DNA of 64,000 nucleotides from Liolophura sinensis (GCF_032854445.1 NC_088300.1:33525608-33589607), one strand, 5' to 3'. Counted from the stretch's first letter, positions 18,673 to 31,839 are shown. Notes: generated by a model from the sequence alone, not told the origin. Made by a program: numbers and translations.

Positions 18673-19339
18673 ATAATAATATTATAGCATTTGCTGTCAT
18701 TCTTGGTCCTCTGGCCTCTACAGAACAACAAGTCTCGATGTAATGCTTAACGTATAAATGTGGTAGTGTGTATTATATTACTTAGCACATTGTTTCATAT
18801 ATTTGACATGTTTAACATCAAATATATATCATACATATACATGTATGAGCAACGAATCACCGAAGCAGGTATTTTATACATGAAGCCTATAAATCAATCT
18901 ACAAAAGCCACCTTGGTAAATTGGTGGATACCTTAAATAAAAATTACAAGCAACCAGGGGCTTATCTTATTACCTAGCTCCTTTATTGTGAACTTTATGA
19001 TGGACATGTTAAATAAAACGTGGGATATGCAACTTCCTCTATAAATAATCCCAGATACTTTACACAATGGAGGTCGGTAAATGTATATATTAAATCCCAG
19101 GTCCTAGTCCCGCGATTTTTAGGTTCTTTTCACAAATGACAGCTAATAAATCATTCTTCAGGCAAACTACACAAAACATGTTAGTTTACACAAAACCTTC
19201 ACCAATATTAAATTGCCCCAAGCGAGTCCGATTGGACAATATTCACATGTGGTATTCAACGATTTTCGGCGAAGTATATAACCAATACGTTTTCTGTACC
19301 TCCCGCAACTGTGGCATTCATCAAGACGTACTGGGGTCT

Positions 19340-19515
19340 CTAGACCAGTGACGTCTAATATATTGCAAATAACATAATTGCATTTTTTAACCGAATTCTG
19401 CGTGTAAATTGCTACGTTTTCAGCATTTACATGAACAGTTAGAATAAAACCTTAACTGACGAGAGGCTGTCTTTTACCGGTTACGTGTGACCCTTTGCCA
19501 ACTATCAGAGCTCTG
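19340..19515. repeat. Dispersed repeat, copy A
   Basis: 'catttacatgaacagttaga' then 'ggttacgtgtgacc.tttgcca' recurs near 40488-40580; 'ctagaccagtg.cgt..ta.attgca' recurs near 21594. Confidence 0.6.
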
Positions 19516-19540
19516 TTTTTAGCACAATTGCCGTAGGATT

Positions 19541-19807
19541 GGCGGGGGCGTCTGTGTCCGAGGTGGTTAACGTGCCAGCGCGGCGCAGTGACTCCGGAGT
19601 CTGACAAGCAGTGAGCTGAAGTTCAGTTCATGCCTCTCCTGTCGTACGTGGGAAGGCCTGCCAGCAGCCGAGGGTCCCCCCCCCCCCCCCCACCCCCCAC
19701 CCCCTCCCACCCCACACCCCATGTTCTGTCCAGTTTTCTCCCACCATAATACTGGCTGCCATCGTGAGTGAGTACAACATAAAACAGAAATCAAATAAAT
19801 CAAACAA
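19541..19807 (+). mobile_element. SINE-A copy with long C tract
   Basis: 'gggggcgtctgtgtccgagg' head, 'cgtacgtgggaaggcctgcc' middle, an expanded C-rich tract (19676-19720) and 'cataaaacagaaatcaaata' tail. Confidence 0.75.
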
Positions 19808-21285
19808 AGTCCTAGGTCTAACAACTGAATATCTTGTCTAATGAGGATCATGAATGTTACAAAGTTGATCCCTAATTGTCCAGAATACAAATAATGACAT
19901 ACGTTCCTGTGATGGAGTATGGCAGTAGCTCTTCGGGTAGTATATAACACGTGGACATCTAGTCCATTATGGCACAAATCAAAGATAACTGGCTTTAACA
20001 ACGAAAATATGAGTCATAGTTCGCTCAGAGCCGACCATTCATCAATTTGTTCTCGCCTAATACAACACTTTTTGATGGAACATGTCATAACTTCGACAAC
20101 TGCCTATCTCGGTTTTAAACCAAGCTATCAGCGAATATCTATAACCTTGAACAACCGACCCACACGAGAAGGCAACGGATTAAAGTTTTATTGCGTTTCA
20201 CCTTGCGTTAGAAGGTATCTCTTTTGTAGTCCTATGACATTTCGCTACGAAAGCGTCATTTTCTCATGCACAAAGAGAGGAAAGTCGATGGTAGCCTAGA
20301 TTAGCTAACCTTTCCGGAAGTCATCTCAGACACGAATACAATCAATTATGTAAATAGTGCTAAGATAAGCCTTCCTGAGGATGGGACGATCCGGTCGCTG
20401 TGGGAGAGAGCATGGACAAGGATTACATTCACGATTACGGTCATGTCAGGGTTTCCCCAGCGAGTTAAAGGGTTTTGCAATGAGAAGTCTCAAGTGGATT
20501 TTCGCGGTCACCGACTTTCTAAGGCAGAGAGCATGACATTTTCTGTTCATGAGTTTGCTCTTTGTTAGCAATCTGAAACTTGCTTTAAATAGCCAGAAGA
20601 GAGTCTTGTTACATCATTGGGAAAGATAGCATTTTTAAACATGTTCAAGTCAGTGAATAGAAAAAAAAATATCCAAATTAACTTTCAGTTGTTCGGAAGA
20701 ATGTTTTAATACAGGTTTTTTATTAAATATTTAAAATCAGGCTTTGGGGCACAATTGGAGTAATGCGGGAAAGAAAGAATAATAGCACAGTGTAATAGAT
20801 TACAATGCAAAAAATGCAGTCATTTAATCCTGTAATTTTTCCATGCTTTAGTTTTAGAAAAAATAAATGTCATCAAAATCATGACGTGTTCTATTTTCAA
20901 CAACATGTGGCCAACAGTAAAATGGCATTGTTCTCGTGCTATATGTCCTCGACTGAATGATTTTCACGTTGCAATCGTAGCTTTATGCAACCAATGATGT
21001 GTTTTATTTGTTGAGGGGGGGGGGGGGGGGGACTGGCATGTAAAAACAACTGTTGATTTCCCATCTAAGCAATGCAATTATACACAACGACTGATGGTTA
21101 CAAATTAATCTTATCGTGATATGACCCGATATTCTCCCGTGTATTTTTTTCAAGAACGTATACTGTACGTTTGTACTGCGATAAGTAAAGACAAAAAACA
21201 TATATAAAGGTTCTGAGAACCGGGTTTAAAAGATACAGTTCTGCACGGGCAATTCATTTGTCTTAATTCATTTTATTTCTTAAGC

Positions 21286-21310
21286 CCTGGGGCCGATTTC
21301 ACAAAGGCTT
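21286..21310. mobile_element. Solo end of a MITE-like element
   Basis: 'ggggccgatttcacaaaggc' resembles the terminus of the palindromic elements; the partner end was not found before the assembly gap. Confidence 0.35.
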
Positions 21311-21589
21311 TACTGACATTAATTTAAACAAAGGCAAATTTTTAGTCAAAATTTAAAAATTCTGTATGACGCTTAGTTTTTTGGTACTGGAAGTTGAAAT
21401 TTAAGACAACGTTGATGAGGTTTACAAAATTTTAATTTCAAAAGCCCAAAAGTAAAGATTTCAAAGTTTGACTGAAGTCAGACATAAGCTGTGTGGAATC
21501 GTCCTCAAGGTCTCCTTGGTGCTTGATTTTACCCACTATCCATGTGATCGTATGTTAAATGTGATAACAATACTAGCATTTTTGAGTAA

Positions 21590-22030
21590 TTTTAGACCAG
21601 TGTCGTGTCATACATTGCAGTTAATATAAAATGCATTTTTTTGGCTAATACTTCTTAAGCCATGGTGTTATGAGGCGCGAAAATTGCAATCCATTTATGC
21701 CTTTGTACACGCAACCGATAGGTACGGNNNNNNNNNNNNNNNNNNNNNNNNNNNNNNNNNNNNNNNNNNNNNNNNNNNNNNNNNNNNNNNNNNNNNNNNN
21801 NNNNNNNNNNNNNNNNNNNNNNNNNNNNNNNNNNNNNNNNNNNNNNNNNNNNNNNNNNNNNNNNNNNNNNNNNNNNNNNNNNNNNNNNNNNNNNNNNNNN
21901 NNNNNNNNNNNNNNNNNNNNNNNNNNNCCTGTTGTAAATTTACCTCAGTCAGGGTTTTATTCCATCACACTGTCGTCGCTGCTCTGGTTTTACTCTCTGT
22001 ACCATACGTCTTCAATGGTATATAAAGCGA
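21590..22030. repeat. Dispersed repeat, copy B (interrupted by the gap)
   Basis: Shares 'tagaccagtg' with copy A and, after the gap, 'cacactgtcgtcgctgctct' with copy C. Confidence 0.5.
21728..21927. other. Assembly gap of 200 N
   Basis: Exactly 200 unknown bases, a fixed-size scaffold gap; true length unknown. Confidence 0.98.
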
Positions 22031-22439
22031 TATGAGGATCTTTTAATCGACGATTTATACTTTAGTGACAATTTTAGTGAGGTTTAGGAACCTAGTTCAG
22101 ATATTAGAATTAATAAAGTCTAAGACGTGGGATTCCAGTATCTATCATACTGGATCAGCAATCTAACTGGTTTTGTACTTTGTGTAGTTCTTGGTAAGGG
22201 GTAATTTAGATCATGTCGGTAGAGAACCGGTTGGAGCTACGTGTACAAATAACAAATGTGATTTCTGGACTACACAACTTTTAGGTTGTAAAAAAATTAC
22301 CTCATTGCAGTCGCTTTACAAAATTTACTTTCGTATAAGCGTTATTGGTAGAATGCTCTTGTTTTTGTTTATTTGGATTGTACCTCGATATGTCGCAATG
22401 CATAATTTGAAGGAGCATTCCTCCCGCAGCTAGACACGT

Positions 22440-22610
22440 CTTCAATCTGTAAATATAACTGTGTGCCGAGTTTCTGTTTTTCTGCTTTCCTTGGAAGGGA
22501 GCTGAATAAATATTGTTCCTAACGGGCATATCGAACGGACGACCATAGGTCACATTTCAATGTCTTTTTTTCTAGCTATTTCAAACACAAATACAGGCCT
22601 ATTTTTTACT
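22440..22610. repeat. Tandem array I, copy 1
   Basis: Anchor 'gagctgaataaatattgttc' then 'ctaacgggcatatcgaac', 'ggtcacattt' and 'agctatttcaaacacaaata'. The same series recurs at 29518, 34085 and 36829. Confidence 0.7.
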
Positions 22611-22901
22611 AGATACAAGTGTGGTCCTTCGGGTGTTTGAGGAAAACTCCGATGTATGAATAGAAATCCAAGGTAGCCGCGCATCTGAGTCTACGTCAGC
22701 TATTGGATTCAAGGCAGTCTATAAAAACCACATCGCCTCTGTCGTCGAAGATACCCTCACCCGAGTATATCATTTCCAGGATGCGTGAATACTAGCGCGG
22801 AGACACCGCACAGTGCAAGTCTATTGCCCAATTTTTAGTGAACATCACGGAAATGTTCGACCGTAATCGAGCTATAAGACAATGTGTGATGGGTTCAAGG
22901 G

Positions 22902-23035
22902 CAGGGCCCACTTGTACGAAGCCTTCCTAACGTAATGAGCTCGCAACTACCAAGGCAACTAGCAATGTAGACATTACGTCGCCATGACTGTTACTTGCGC
23001 GTAACGTTAAGTGGGTTTCGTACACGTGGGCCCTG
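22902..23035. mobile_element. Palindromic MITE-like element
   Basis: Ends 'cagggcccacttgtacgaa' and the reverse complement of 'ttcgtacacgtgggccctg', with the match continuing to about 30 bases. No coding capacity. The open frame beginning at 22995 is partly this element. Confidence 0.82.
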
Positions 23036-23870
23036 GTCTGGCCAGACGTTGTTCAGACATGGTACAGAGAAAACAGGTACACGGAAGATGTTTATTAATG
23101 AGGATACATTTCAGAACCTTGTTCAACATATTTTGAATCAATTAAAAAACCAAATGAAAATGCAATTCAAAAAGTATCTCCTTAGTGAGCATCTCGGAGT
23201 GCAATGCGATTTTTTTACTATACATGTCAACGCCAACCGTAACATGTCGCAAGATAAACCTACAATTCTAATAATTTCCCGAGGAAAACTTCCTATGGGC
23301 TCCAACAAGCATGTTATGCAGGGGGATCTAAACTTGTTGCTTTTAAGGTTCTACAAGTGAATGGTATATTACTTATCTTTTATCATAAAGTGTATTTTAT
23401 TTTAAATGTGCATGCGCTGAAACTTGAGGCAAGGCATTTACACTGATATAATAAGCAAGAAAATATGGCCGACAAGTAAATCCAACAATACAAAAATACA
23501 ATACATAACAAACAGGGTTAATTTTGCAAGGACTACAACACAAATTATTATTTTAAAGACATTGTTCCAGATTTATAAATGTATTTACATGTAAATAAAA
23601 AGTTGAGTGTAGCTGTTTTTTACGTTTGAAAATTTCGTTAATGACATCGCCAGTTAACAGATGTATCATTCAGAACATACAACATGCTAAAGACATCATG
23701 TTTAGATCGTTTACAACGATTTAGTTACCTGTAGCCGAAGGGTCATTTCACACAGTCTATCGGTCTATCTACAAGCTGTGTAATATTCAACGGCGGTATC
23801 ACAAATTATGTGAGACAGTACAGTGGCATATCGTCTCGACACAAAACCACATTCATCTCCCCAATAGATT

Positions 23871-24136
23871 TGTTTTATTTATTTGATTGGTGTTTTACGC
23901 CGTACTCAAGAATATTTCACTTATACGACGGCGGCCAGCATTATGGTGGGAGGAAACCGGGCAGAGCCCGGGGGGAACCCACGACCATCCGCAGGTTTGC
24001 TGCACAACGGTCCAGCTTACGGCCGGAGAGGAAGCCCTCATGAGCTGGACTTGAACTCACAACGACCGCATTGGTGAGAAACTCCTGGGTCATTACGCTG
24101 CGCTAGCGCGCTAACCAACTGAGCCATGGAGCCCCC
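23871..24136 (-). mobile_element. SINE-A, full length
   Basis: 'gattggtgttttacgccgta' through 'gctaaccaactgagccatgg' and 'agccccc': complete with recognisable A and B boxes on the minus strand. No clear target duplication. Confidence 0.9.
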
Positions 24137-25599
24137 CTCTCCCCCCACCCCACCAGTAAGCGATACAATGTTATTAAAAGAATAGTATAAATATACAAAT
24201 ACCATCTATATTGCATGAAAATGATTTTAAGTTTGAAAGTCAACTGACTCATCACTCTAAATGAAGCACAGTAAAATAACCTTTGCTTTGTGCGTCTTTT
24301 TACATGTCATACGTCATATGCCTTACTGTCTGTACAATGAGTTAGTTGAACCCCACATGAAAAATATACCAACTACTCTAGTACTTTTCTCTGTTGTTTA
24401 TTCATCTTGGGCTCAATATTTACACTTTATCATCCCGTCTGGTTTACAAGATGCTTCGTTAATTACAAGTGGTATTCAGACCCATACGCCGTACAATGCG
24501 GATTAAAATTAGGGTTATTACCTGGTTATCGCTCCTGTCATTACCATATACGCACACAGACACAGTTGTACACTTTTATCACAGTAACACACCATGTGGC
24601 TCGAAACATTTTCCTCTCTTGCCCTCCTCCCCACCCCCCCCACCCCCAGCTCTCTCCCTCTCTCTCTCTCTCTCTGTTGGGAACTGTGGGATATAACCCC
24701 GTTCTCTCCTGGTCCTTGAAGTGGCATTAGGCCAAAATTATTTATTCATTTGATAATCTAAAAGTTGTCAAAGGCCTTCAGTTATCAAGGGCTGACAGAT
24801 AAACATCAGAACCTTAGCCAATCCAACGAACGGGTAGCCATGCCCGTACTTTTCAACTACTTTTATTTGCTGATGATTGTGAAAGCGTTAAACCTGTATG
24901 AATGCATATTTATATTGGATAAATCTCTGTTGTTAACAGACGTTGTTAGACGGAGTGATTATCATAAATAAATACTTTCAAATTCTTTTAAGAAAAAGCC
25001 CGCACGAGAGATCTCGGTTTAATCAATAACATTAACGGCTAGTTTGATTACATAACCAGACAAAAATAATGAAATGGAGAGTTATACACATGGAATATAT
25101 AACAAACACTTGATGGCTGTCAGATTGTTAAAATTGTATTTTCTTGACTACTAGTACATGCAGCCAGGGATCTATAAAACATACTGTACAGATAGGTTAG
25201 AGACAGGCCATGCATAAATATGTAATAAATGAACCCGTAGCATCATGCCATAGCCCTTTTTCACCAGTGACTAGCATATTTCCTTCACCAGACAACTTTA
25301 CAGGACTTCATTTGACATGGCAAGCGTTTCATACCCACAAATCTTATTTTTAACACATTCCTGGGCTGAAGCATGCATGTAAGATAATAATTCCCTTCAA
25401 ATAACTGCCAGTATGACGTTAAACCCCAAGCACTCATTTTCTCAAATAACGCCCAAATTACAGGGTGTAAAATGATGCTGTTTCCAGTTAGTGTCCAATT
25501 GTTTTCTCCTAATCAGCCTAACAGTACATAGTTCGGGCAATGTGGTATTAATCAGGGTAGCCAGCGAATACATGTTTGCATGTCAGTCTGGATGTTCTC
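24137..25599. other. No recognised gene
   Basis: Contains a pyrimidine tract with CT repeat (24612-24676), and a SINE-B 3' end fragment (25408-25438, 'atgacgttaaaccccaagca'). Confidence 0.5.
24612..24676. repeat. Pyrimidine tract and CT microsatellite
   Basis: C/T-rich on the plus strand ending in about nine CT repeats; such mirror-like tracts can form triplex DNA and cause assembly errors. Confidence 0.85.
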
Positions 25600-25860
25600 T
25601 AGGGGTGTACTGAGCTTGCCGCAGCATATTGTCGATAATGGCCATGTGCTGATCTTTGTCTTAGTTCGTGTCTGGATATAGTTAGTGTCTACCATTGTGT
25701 AGGGGTAAGATGACCAGTCAGTACTCGGAGCAAATGTACTTGTCCTCTTCCTCGTATGACTGCATATGTGTTATGGAAAAAAATAGTTTGTCAAGGTTAT
25801 TCCATCAAACGCCTCCAGTCTAAGTTTCTTAGGTCTTACAATGGGTATAATTGTAAGTGG
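25600..25860. repeat. Array I associated block, also found inverted at 32690-32760
   Basis: 'tattgtcgataatggccatg' recurs in the same orientation near 29037 ('tgttgtcgataatgacaatg'). The adjoining 'gtcaaggttattccatcaaa' (25789) occurs as its reverse complement at about 32728-32755. Confidence 0.65.
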
Positions 25861-26639
25861 ACCTCTTGTAAATATGGACAGAACGTCTAGAATATCTCAG
25901 GCTCTCTTTCATGATTGTGTCTAATTCCGGTTAACCCGGGTCTAGGGGGTGTATATTCATCATGTTGAATTAGCTCGCCACGTGGGATGTATGAACAGTT
26001 ACACTCAAAGCGCAACTGACATCGACAACTTATATTTTAGCATGATAAGCGAAATGTACACTGCAAATTTCACTCACTGGCCTAGAACATACCTTGTGTC
26101 TTTCTAACATCATTGGAAACTGAATGTCCATGCGTGATTCCGTCCTATTTTCGTGCTTTATACAATTTCTTAGTTCTTTGGTAGTTTGTACTATTCGTCG
26201 TTTTGGGAATTGGCCTTACGATCACTGGCCTGGAACTATTGGTTGACGGCTGGTATAAAAATGTCTGAAAATGACTACTTAATCCATGCGTCTAAACAAA
26301 GTCTAGAGTTACCTATTGAACAGTTTGTCACAGCAGTAAGCGTTCTACATGTGAAGAATAGTATATATAGGTTAGCCATTGCTGTGGGACTACTTTGCAA
26401 AACAAACGGCTACCCTTTTTTCTACCATCCGATCCGTTATAACATTTAAATGGGTGAAGTACTTTAGCTGGTTTCTGAACGAAAACAAGCAGATTTCTTT
26501 TAACGAATTATCGTCTCAAAAAGGATATGTTGTATTATATTAATAGCTTCGTTTCAAACCGTGTTTATATAGCAAAATGATATCTGTATATTTAGAGTAT
26601 AATTACCTGGATATTCCGTGTTGCAGATATAGCAGAAAG

Positions 26640-26900
26640 ATTCGCCTTGGAGTTTGAAATTCTTCATGCACAATTCTATTTATAGATTGTATCCGTGTCT
26701 GTTTTATTTTTTTATTCATTTAGCCAAGGTAAACACAAGGCTATTGTCACTTGATACACAAAGCAGATCCTCTGGGTGCATAAGCAAAAGATCGGTGTAC
26801 AAAGGAAAATGTTTTTTTTTTTTACTGTGAGCCAAGCTATTGAGTCTATATGAGTTCCAGGGATCATTGCTGTCTAAACTGCAGCAAATATACTTCCGTA
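26640..26900. repeat. Tandem array I, copy 2 (anchor deleted)
   Basis: Has 'tagattgtatccgtgtctgt' and 'ttgatacacaaagcagatcc' as in copy 3 ('ggatacacaagacagatcct') but lacks the 'gagctgaataaat' block. Confidence 0.6.
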
Positions 26901-26953
26901 ATGTATCTGTATTACTCTGGCCTACGCCGTGAACATCGTGGAAATAAGTGGTC

Positions 26954-27469
26954 TTAATTAAGCATGCAGACAATATGCGATAGGAGACAAGAGGTGATCT
27001 GGCATTTTTCATCCGTCCGTTGGCAGTGCAAGCTAGAGCCTTTCGACATGCATGAAAAACGCAGATAAATGAGGCTAGCTTGTAGGACGGTGTTTCTGTT
27101 AAGAAGTGAGAAAGATATGGACCATATAAACAAAAACAAAAAAAAAAGCAAAAGTGGGGTTTTGACCAGTGAATAGGTATTACTAGAAAAGTCAATCAAT
27201 GTGCAGTTCGTGTAATCTGTTTTAGATATGTCCAGGTTTTGCCATCGGTTTTCTTGACGATGAAGAAAACGATACATGTCATTAGCCACTGCAGTATTAC
27301 ATTTAGGAATCCATCTTTGTCTCAGTTGTGTATATAGGGCTCCCACTGTTGCTGCTATTGATTTCATTGTTTTTTTTTCTTGTAGTAGGTATTCTTCTTC
27401 ATGGTGGATGTAGTGAGTATTTTTGAAATGTCTCGACATATATATCGGTCTCTTTATCTGCCTTAGCAA
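26954..27469 (-). other. Unrecognised 171-residue open frame
   Basis: It is the longest uninterrupted frame in the window, on the minus strand. It contains LYTQLRQRWIPKCNTAVAND and a hydrophobic stretch LLLFFLFLFIWSISFSLL partly encoded by a poly-A-type run (27135-27150). It lies in copy 2 of array I, and its neighbours in the other array copies are not open. No splice context or domain that I recognise; probably chance. Confidence 0.15.
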
Positions 27470-29429
27470 TAAACCTCTAAGACATACATATATTAAAGTT
27501 TATATTATCTGAAGGCAGCCCAAAAACAATAATCGCGCAGACAATTAAAAAACAGTCACAGGTTACTTCTGTATAAATGCTGGCATAATGGTAATAATTA
27601 GCTGTTTATAACATAAACCAACAATTTTTATTATGAATTGCGTTGCAGATACCCTTAGAAAATTTGGACGATAAATGCTTTTCAGATCATTTTGCAATTA
27701 ATTATTTATCAAGCCACTAAATATATTGCTTTGGAGTTGATCTGACATCCCAAATGCATTGCGCCACCATCTATGTAAACAATTCTTAAGTATGCAAATA
27801 AGTTAATAAATAAATCATGCACACGTTGTTAGCTACCTGGATGCGTCATGACCTGACTAGTCACAAAATCTGACCCCAAAACAACCGAATTCCGGTATTT
27901 ATCAAGTATACCGGCTTGCGATTTATAACATGCGATTTGAGTAAAACCATTGAAATTGAATCAATACTAATGCCCTTTGTTGGCCAGAGAATTATAAGTA
28001 ACTGTCACTCACTGATATGGTATATTCACTTTAAAATAAGGGAGTTTTGAGATCGAACTCTTTCATAGGAAAAGGGAAAGAAGTTATATCGAATCATGTG
28101 ACCTGTCACATGTGTTACGCAACTATTATTGATGACATATACTGTAACATGAACGTATGAAAATTTTCTATTGAAGCATTATGCGTTTCAGTTTTCATGA
28201 GTGCCCATGGTCGCCAGAGTTGTTGTTAATAACAGGAATTGGGCGGAGTGACCTCTAACAACTTCATCATGGAGTTTCTGCTGTAATAAAATATTTTGAA
28301 CGTTACATAGTTTGTTTTCATGTCTTTTTCTAAAGCTTTGCCAAACCCTCAGTGGTACATGATTATTAAAAGAACATGATTATTCTGGTGATGGATATGT
28401 TGCTTTTAAATCCTGAATGGAATTTTTATGAATGAAAGTAATTTCTAGAGTGACTAAACTCACATTACTCAATAATCCTAATCTGATAATGGTTATTATC
28501 AGTAAATCATATTATAATTTTATTAATCTCTCTTCCATCAAGTGCTTGTATTTATTTGTGTACAATAGCCCGATGTACTGTGAAGAAATAAATACGATCA
28601 TCGCCAAAAATACAAAAATAAATAAAAATACCATTGCCTGATAGCTTAAAGTGTGGCCAAACACAAATGCGTAAACAAACATGCCTGTAACATCGTGACT
28701 GAACCGCCTTGTCTCTAAAACTTACTGTTTAACACAGAAGATGACAGTAGCCTCCGTTGCAAGAGTTTTATATTGGGAAAACAATTACCTTAAATGCGAC
28801 TCAAACCTTCAAGTGTGACAAAGTCATTGTTTTCAATCTGATTTCCACATCAGGGTAAATGCCGTGTCCAATTCTGGTTCGATAGTTCTCCCCTAATCAA
28901 ACTAAGCAATACGGTTTTGTGAATGTGATATCAAGCGTCATTGTCAGTGGTTCCATGTTTGGACAATTTGGTGCGTCATGTTGTTCACCATATAACATAT
29001 AGAGCTGAGCCTATTGGGCAAAAACATGCACGTGTATGTTGTCGATAATGACAATGTGTTGACAATTCCCAAGTCCGCGTGTTGGTCAAGTTAGTCTGTA
29101 TTGTTGTGCCAGGGCAAGGCGACCTGTCAACCAAATATTCGACTTCGGTAGCAAGAAATCAAATGCATAGTACGTGGTATTTTAAGAAACGCACTCTAAC
29201 ATCAATTAATCTTATCGCAGTTAAGAAGATTTAGCGTTAAAAAATCAACTCAATCCGGCAAAATATACCTGAAAACATGTAGAGTAAAATCATCTCTTAA
29301 GAGTAGCTTATCATGTTGGAGTATCTTCGTGCTTATTTATATTCACTTCAACCGATGTCTACACTCTGTCTTTCCGAATTCTCATTAACAACCAATATGC
29401 TGCTATGCAGATTTAGCATGAGAGTTCGT

Positions 29430-29920
29430 CCTGATATAAAGTTTTCCACCCACAATTCGATTTGCTGATTGTATCTGTGTGTTTTCTAAGAGCACAACTC
29501 AGCATTCATCGGATGGAAGCTGAACAAATATTGTTCCTAACGGACATGCCGAATAAAGAACATTGGTCACATTCAATTCTTGTTTCAGATATTGGATACA
29601 CAAGACAGATCCTCTAGCAAACCGAGATCTATTGATGTTTTTACCCTTTTCCTATAAGCTATCCACGTTTCTGAGGCTATATCACATACTTGATTTTATT
29701 CGGCTAGGGGAATCATCAAGAAGCTTTTACAAATGGCATCGATTCATTTCCCTGATGAGTGATTAGTATTGTGTAAAGAAAGCCCCCCCCCCCCCACACA
29801 CACACATACACCCCACCCCAACCCCTTACCCGATGCACGTCTGTTGTTGACATAATCTCGGAAATATTCAGTCTTAATACAGCAATAAAACAATGTTTAG
29901 GGTCAAGATATAGTCGACCC
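29430..29920. repeat. Tandem array I, copy 3
   Basis: 'ctgattgtatctgtgtgttt', then 'agctgaacaaatattgttcc', 'ggatacacaagacagatcct', then a C run and CA repeat (29783-29820) and 'gatgcacgtctgttg'. Confidence 0.7.
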
Positions 29921-30810
29921 AAACACTTATTGGCCGGTTAACGTTTTTTTAAGTATGTGAAGGCCATCTCCCTTTATGCACCCCTGTCTTGCGAAGTAAA
30001 TCTAATTCTTCTTAAAACTTAGCTTCTTTTTGGCCGTCCTCTGTTTAAGTAGATTATGCTAGTTGCTTTCATTGCATACAGTTGTTAGTTCAGGGGTTAT
30101 CTAAACTGTAAACCAGAAGCACTCAACGATTCGAAAGTCATTTGTGTCCTGAATATAGTTGTTGTCCGACATGTTGCTAAGGTAAAACAGAGTAATAGAT
30201 CGATTGGGGTGGCAAATGTGTTCATCATTTGTAATGCACGATAAGACAAGAAGTACTGCTTGTTTACTGAACATTGTTTGGATCATTTAAATGAGCCAGT
30301 CTTGCTATAATTAGCCGAGCTGACTGAAGACCTTGTTCACCAAGAGTCGTCAAACTGAGTTATCCTTTAACCAACGTAAGTCAGTGTATTGTCAGTTGAG
30401 AAGTAGCGTTTCAATTAAGAGGATCAACACAATAACCTAGAACATCCAATCAAAAATAGTAAATAATATCTGTAATACTGTCGTATTAACATCATTATAT
30501 CGCATCAGTGAAAGACAGTTGAGAATAATTACCGAATTACATGTACATTGTTTATGCCTGTCATGATTTTATATTTGCCCCCTGGTTTTCGTAGTGGTAG
30601 ATGCTAACAGGAGTTGTATAGGATTACGTGCACATATATAAGTCTTGACAAACATACAGAAACAGAATGCACAACATTCGTCATGGTTTATTACCATGGA
30701 AAGTTCATGCTGAGATTCTTTGTGGTAAGTGATGAACAATGAACAATAAAAAGAAACTCATGAGCATAGTTTGGTTGAATCATATGTAAAACATACAAAA
30801 TATTTCATAA

Positions 30811-30877
30811 TGTTGGCCACTATCGTAAAACTGGAATATTCTTGCATTGCCTAAAACACCAATCAAATAAATGAATA
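30811..30877 (+). mobile_element. SINE-A tail fragment
   Basis: 'tgttggccactatcgtaaaa' ... 'cctaaaacaccaatcaaata' matches the family 3' end. Confidence 0.6.
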
Positions 30878-31102
30878 TAAGATGCTCTCAGAATTTTACC
30901 ATTAGCCTAGGTAGTCACCATTTGCTCAGTACTCGAAAACAATGCTGTCAAACGCTGTCACTTAAACTTATAAGAACGGTGAAATAATGAAGCTTCAAAT
31001 ATAATATTAACTAAGGCAGACCACAGTGCAGCAAACAGCAAGTCCACTACTCTTTCCGCGACAGACCATTCGAGTCCATCGATTATTCACTCTGTCGAAA
31101 GA

Positions 31103-31165
31103 ATGAATGAATGAATGATTATGGCTTAACGCCACATCGGCAATATTTCAGCCATATCGTGGCGA
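31103..31165 (-). mobile_element. Fragment of another SINE 3' end
   Basis: GAAT repeat, then 'gattatggcttaacgccaca' and 'tcggcaatatttcagccata' 'tcgtggcg'. This resembles, from memory, the 'ttacgccgcactcagcaatattccagctatatggcg' tail of mollusc SINEs. Confidence 0.5.
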
Positions 31166-31582
31166 ACTCTGTCGAAAGACATATTTTCATGATTCGAATT
31201 CGATTCGAAGACACGTTATTCGTGTTGCTACGTATGAGTAAAATACCTTGGCAAATGAGTACAAATTTGCATTCGTTGAAATTGCAAGGGTACCACTATC
31301 GGAGAGTAAAGATGAGAAACAACTGGCTTGTTTAACTCTCAGATCACCGATAGGCCTTACACAAGATCAAACAAAGAAACACGAAGACGCTAAAATAAAT
31401 TCAATACATATATTTTAACAAAAAAGACAAATAATAAATCTGACAATAATATACAAAACAATACAAAAATCAAGTCCTTTGAACATTTTGAGTAAATAGG
31501 GATAGCTTTCAGGAAGATGTTAAGAGTGTCTTTAAATAACAACAACGGAAAGATACGGATCAATCTAAAAACACCATTTGAG

Positions 31583-31815
31583 AACTCCTTGGCTTAGTTG
31601 GTTGGTGTGCTAGCGCGGCGTAATTACATAGAAGCCTCTCACCAATGCTGTCGCTTTGAGTTCAAGTACAGCTCATGCTGGCTTCCTCTCCGGTCGTACG
31701 TGGGAGGGTCTGCAGCAACCTGCGGATGGTCGTGGGTTTCCGCCGGGCTCTGCCCGGTTATAAGTGAAATATTCTTGAGTGCGGCGTAAAACACCAATCA
31801 ATTAAATAAATAAAT
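31583..31815 (+). mobile_element. SINE-A copy with clear target duplication
   Basis: Head 'ccttggcttagttggttggt', B box 'gagttcaagtac', tail 'gcgtaaaacaccaatcaatt' with AAAT repeats. Duplication aaaaacaccatttgag (31567-31582) and aaaaacaccctttgag (31816-31831). About 35 bases of the middle are missing. Confidence 0.92.
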
Positions 31816-31839
31816 AAAAACACCCTTTGAGGGGCATCC

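Larger units (their letters stand above)
17312..21727. other. Region with repeats but no recognised gene
   Basis: Contains two SINEs, a dispersed repeat (19340-19515), a G run (about 21015-21030) and open frames without recognisable domains (for example 19919-20299). Confidence 0.5.

Noticed and set aside
18221-18676. 151-residue plus-strand open frame
   Set aside because: It lies almost wholly in a reversed SINE-B.
21670-22035. Open frames across the assembly gap
   Set aside because: Mostly unknown bases.
22995-23360. 121-residue open frame
   Set aside because: Begins in the palindromic element and has no domain or splice context.
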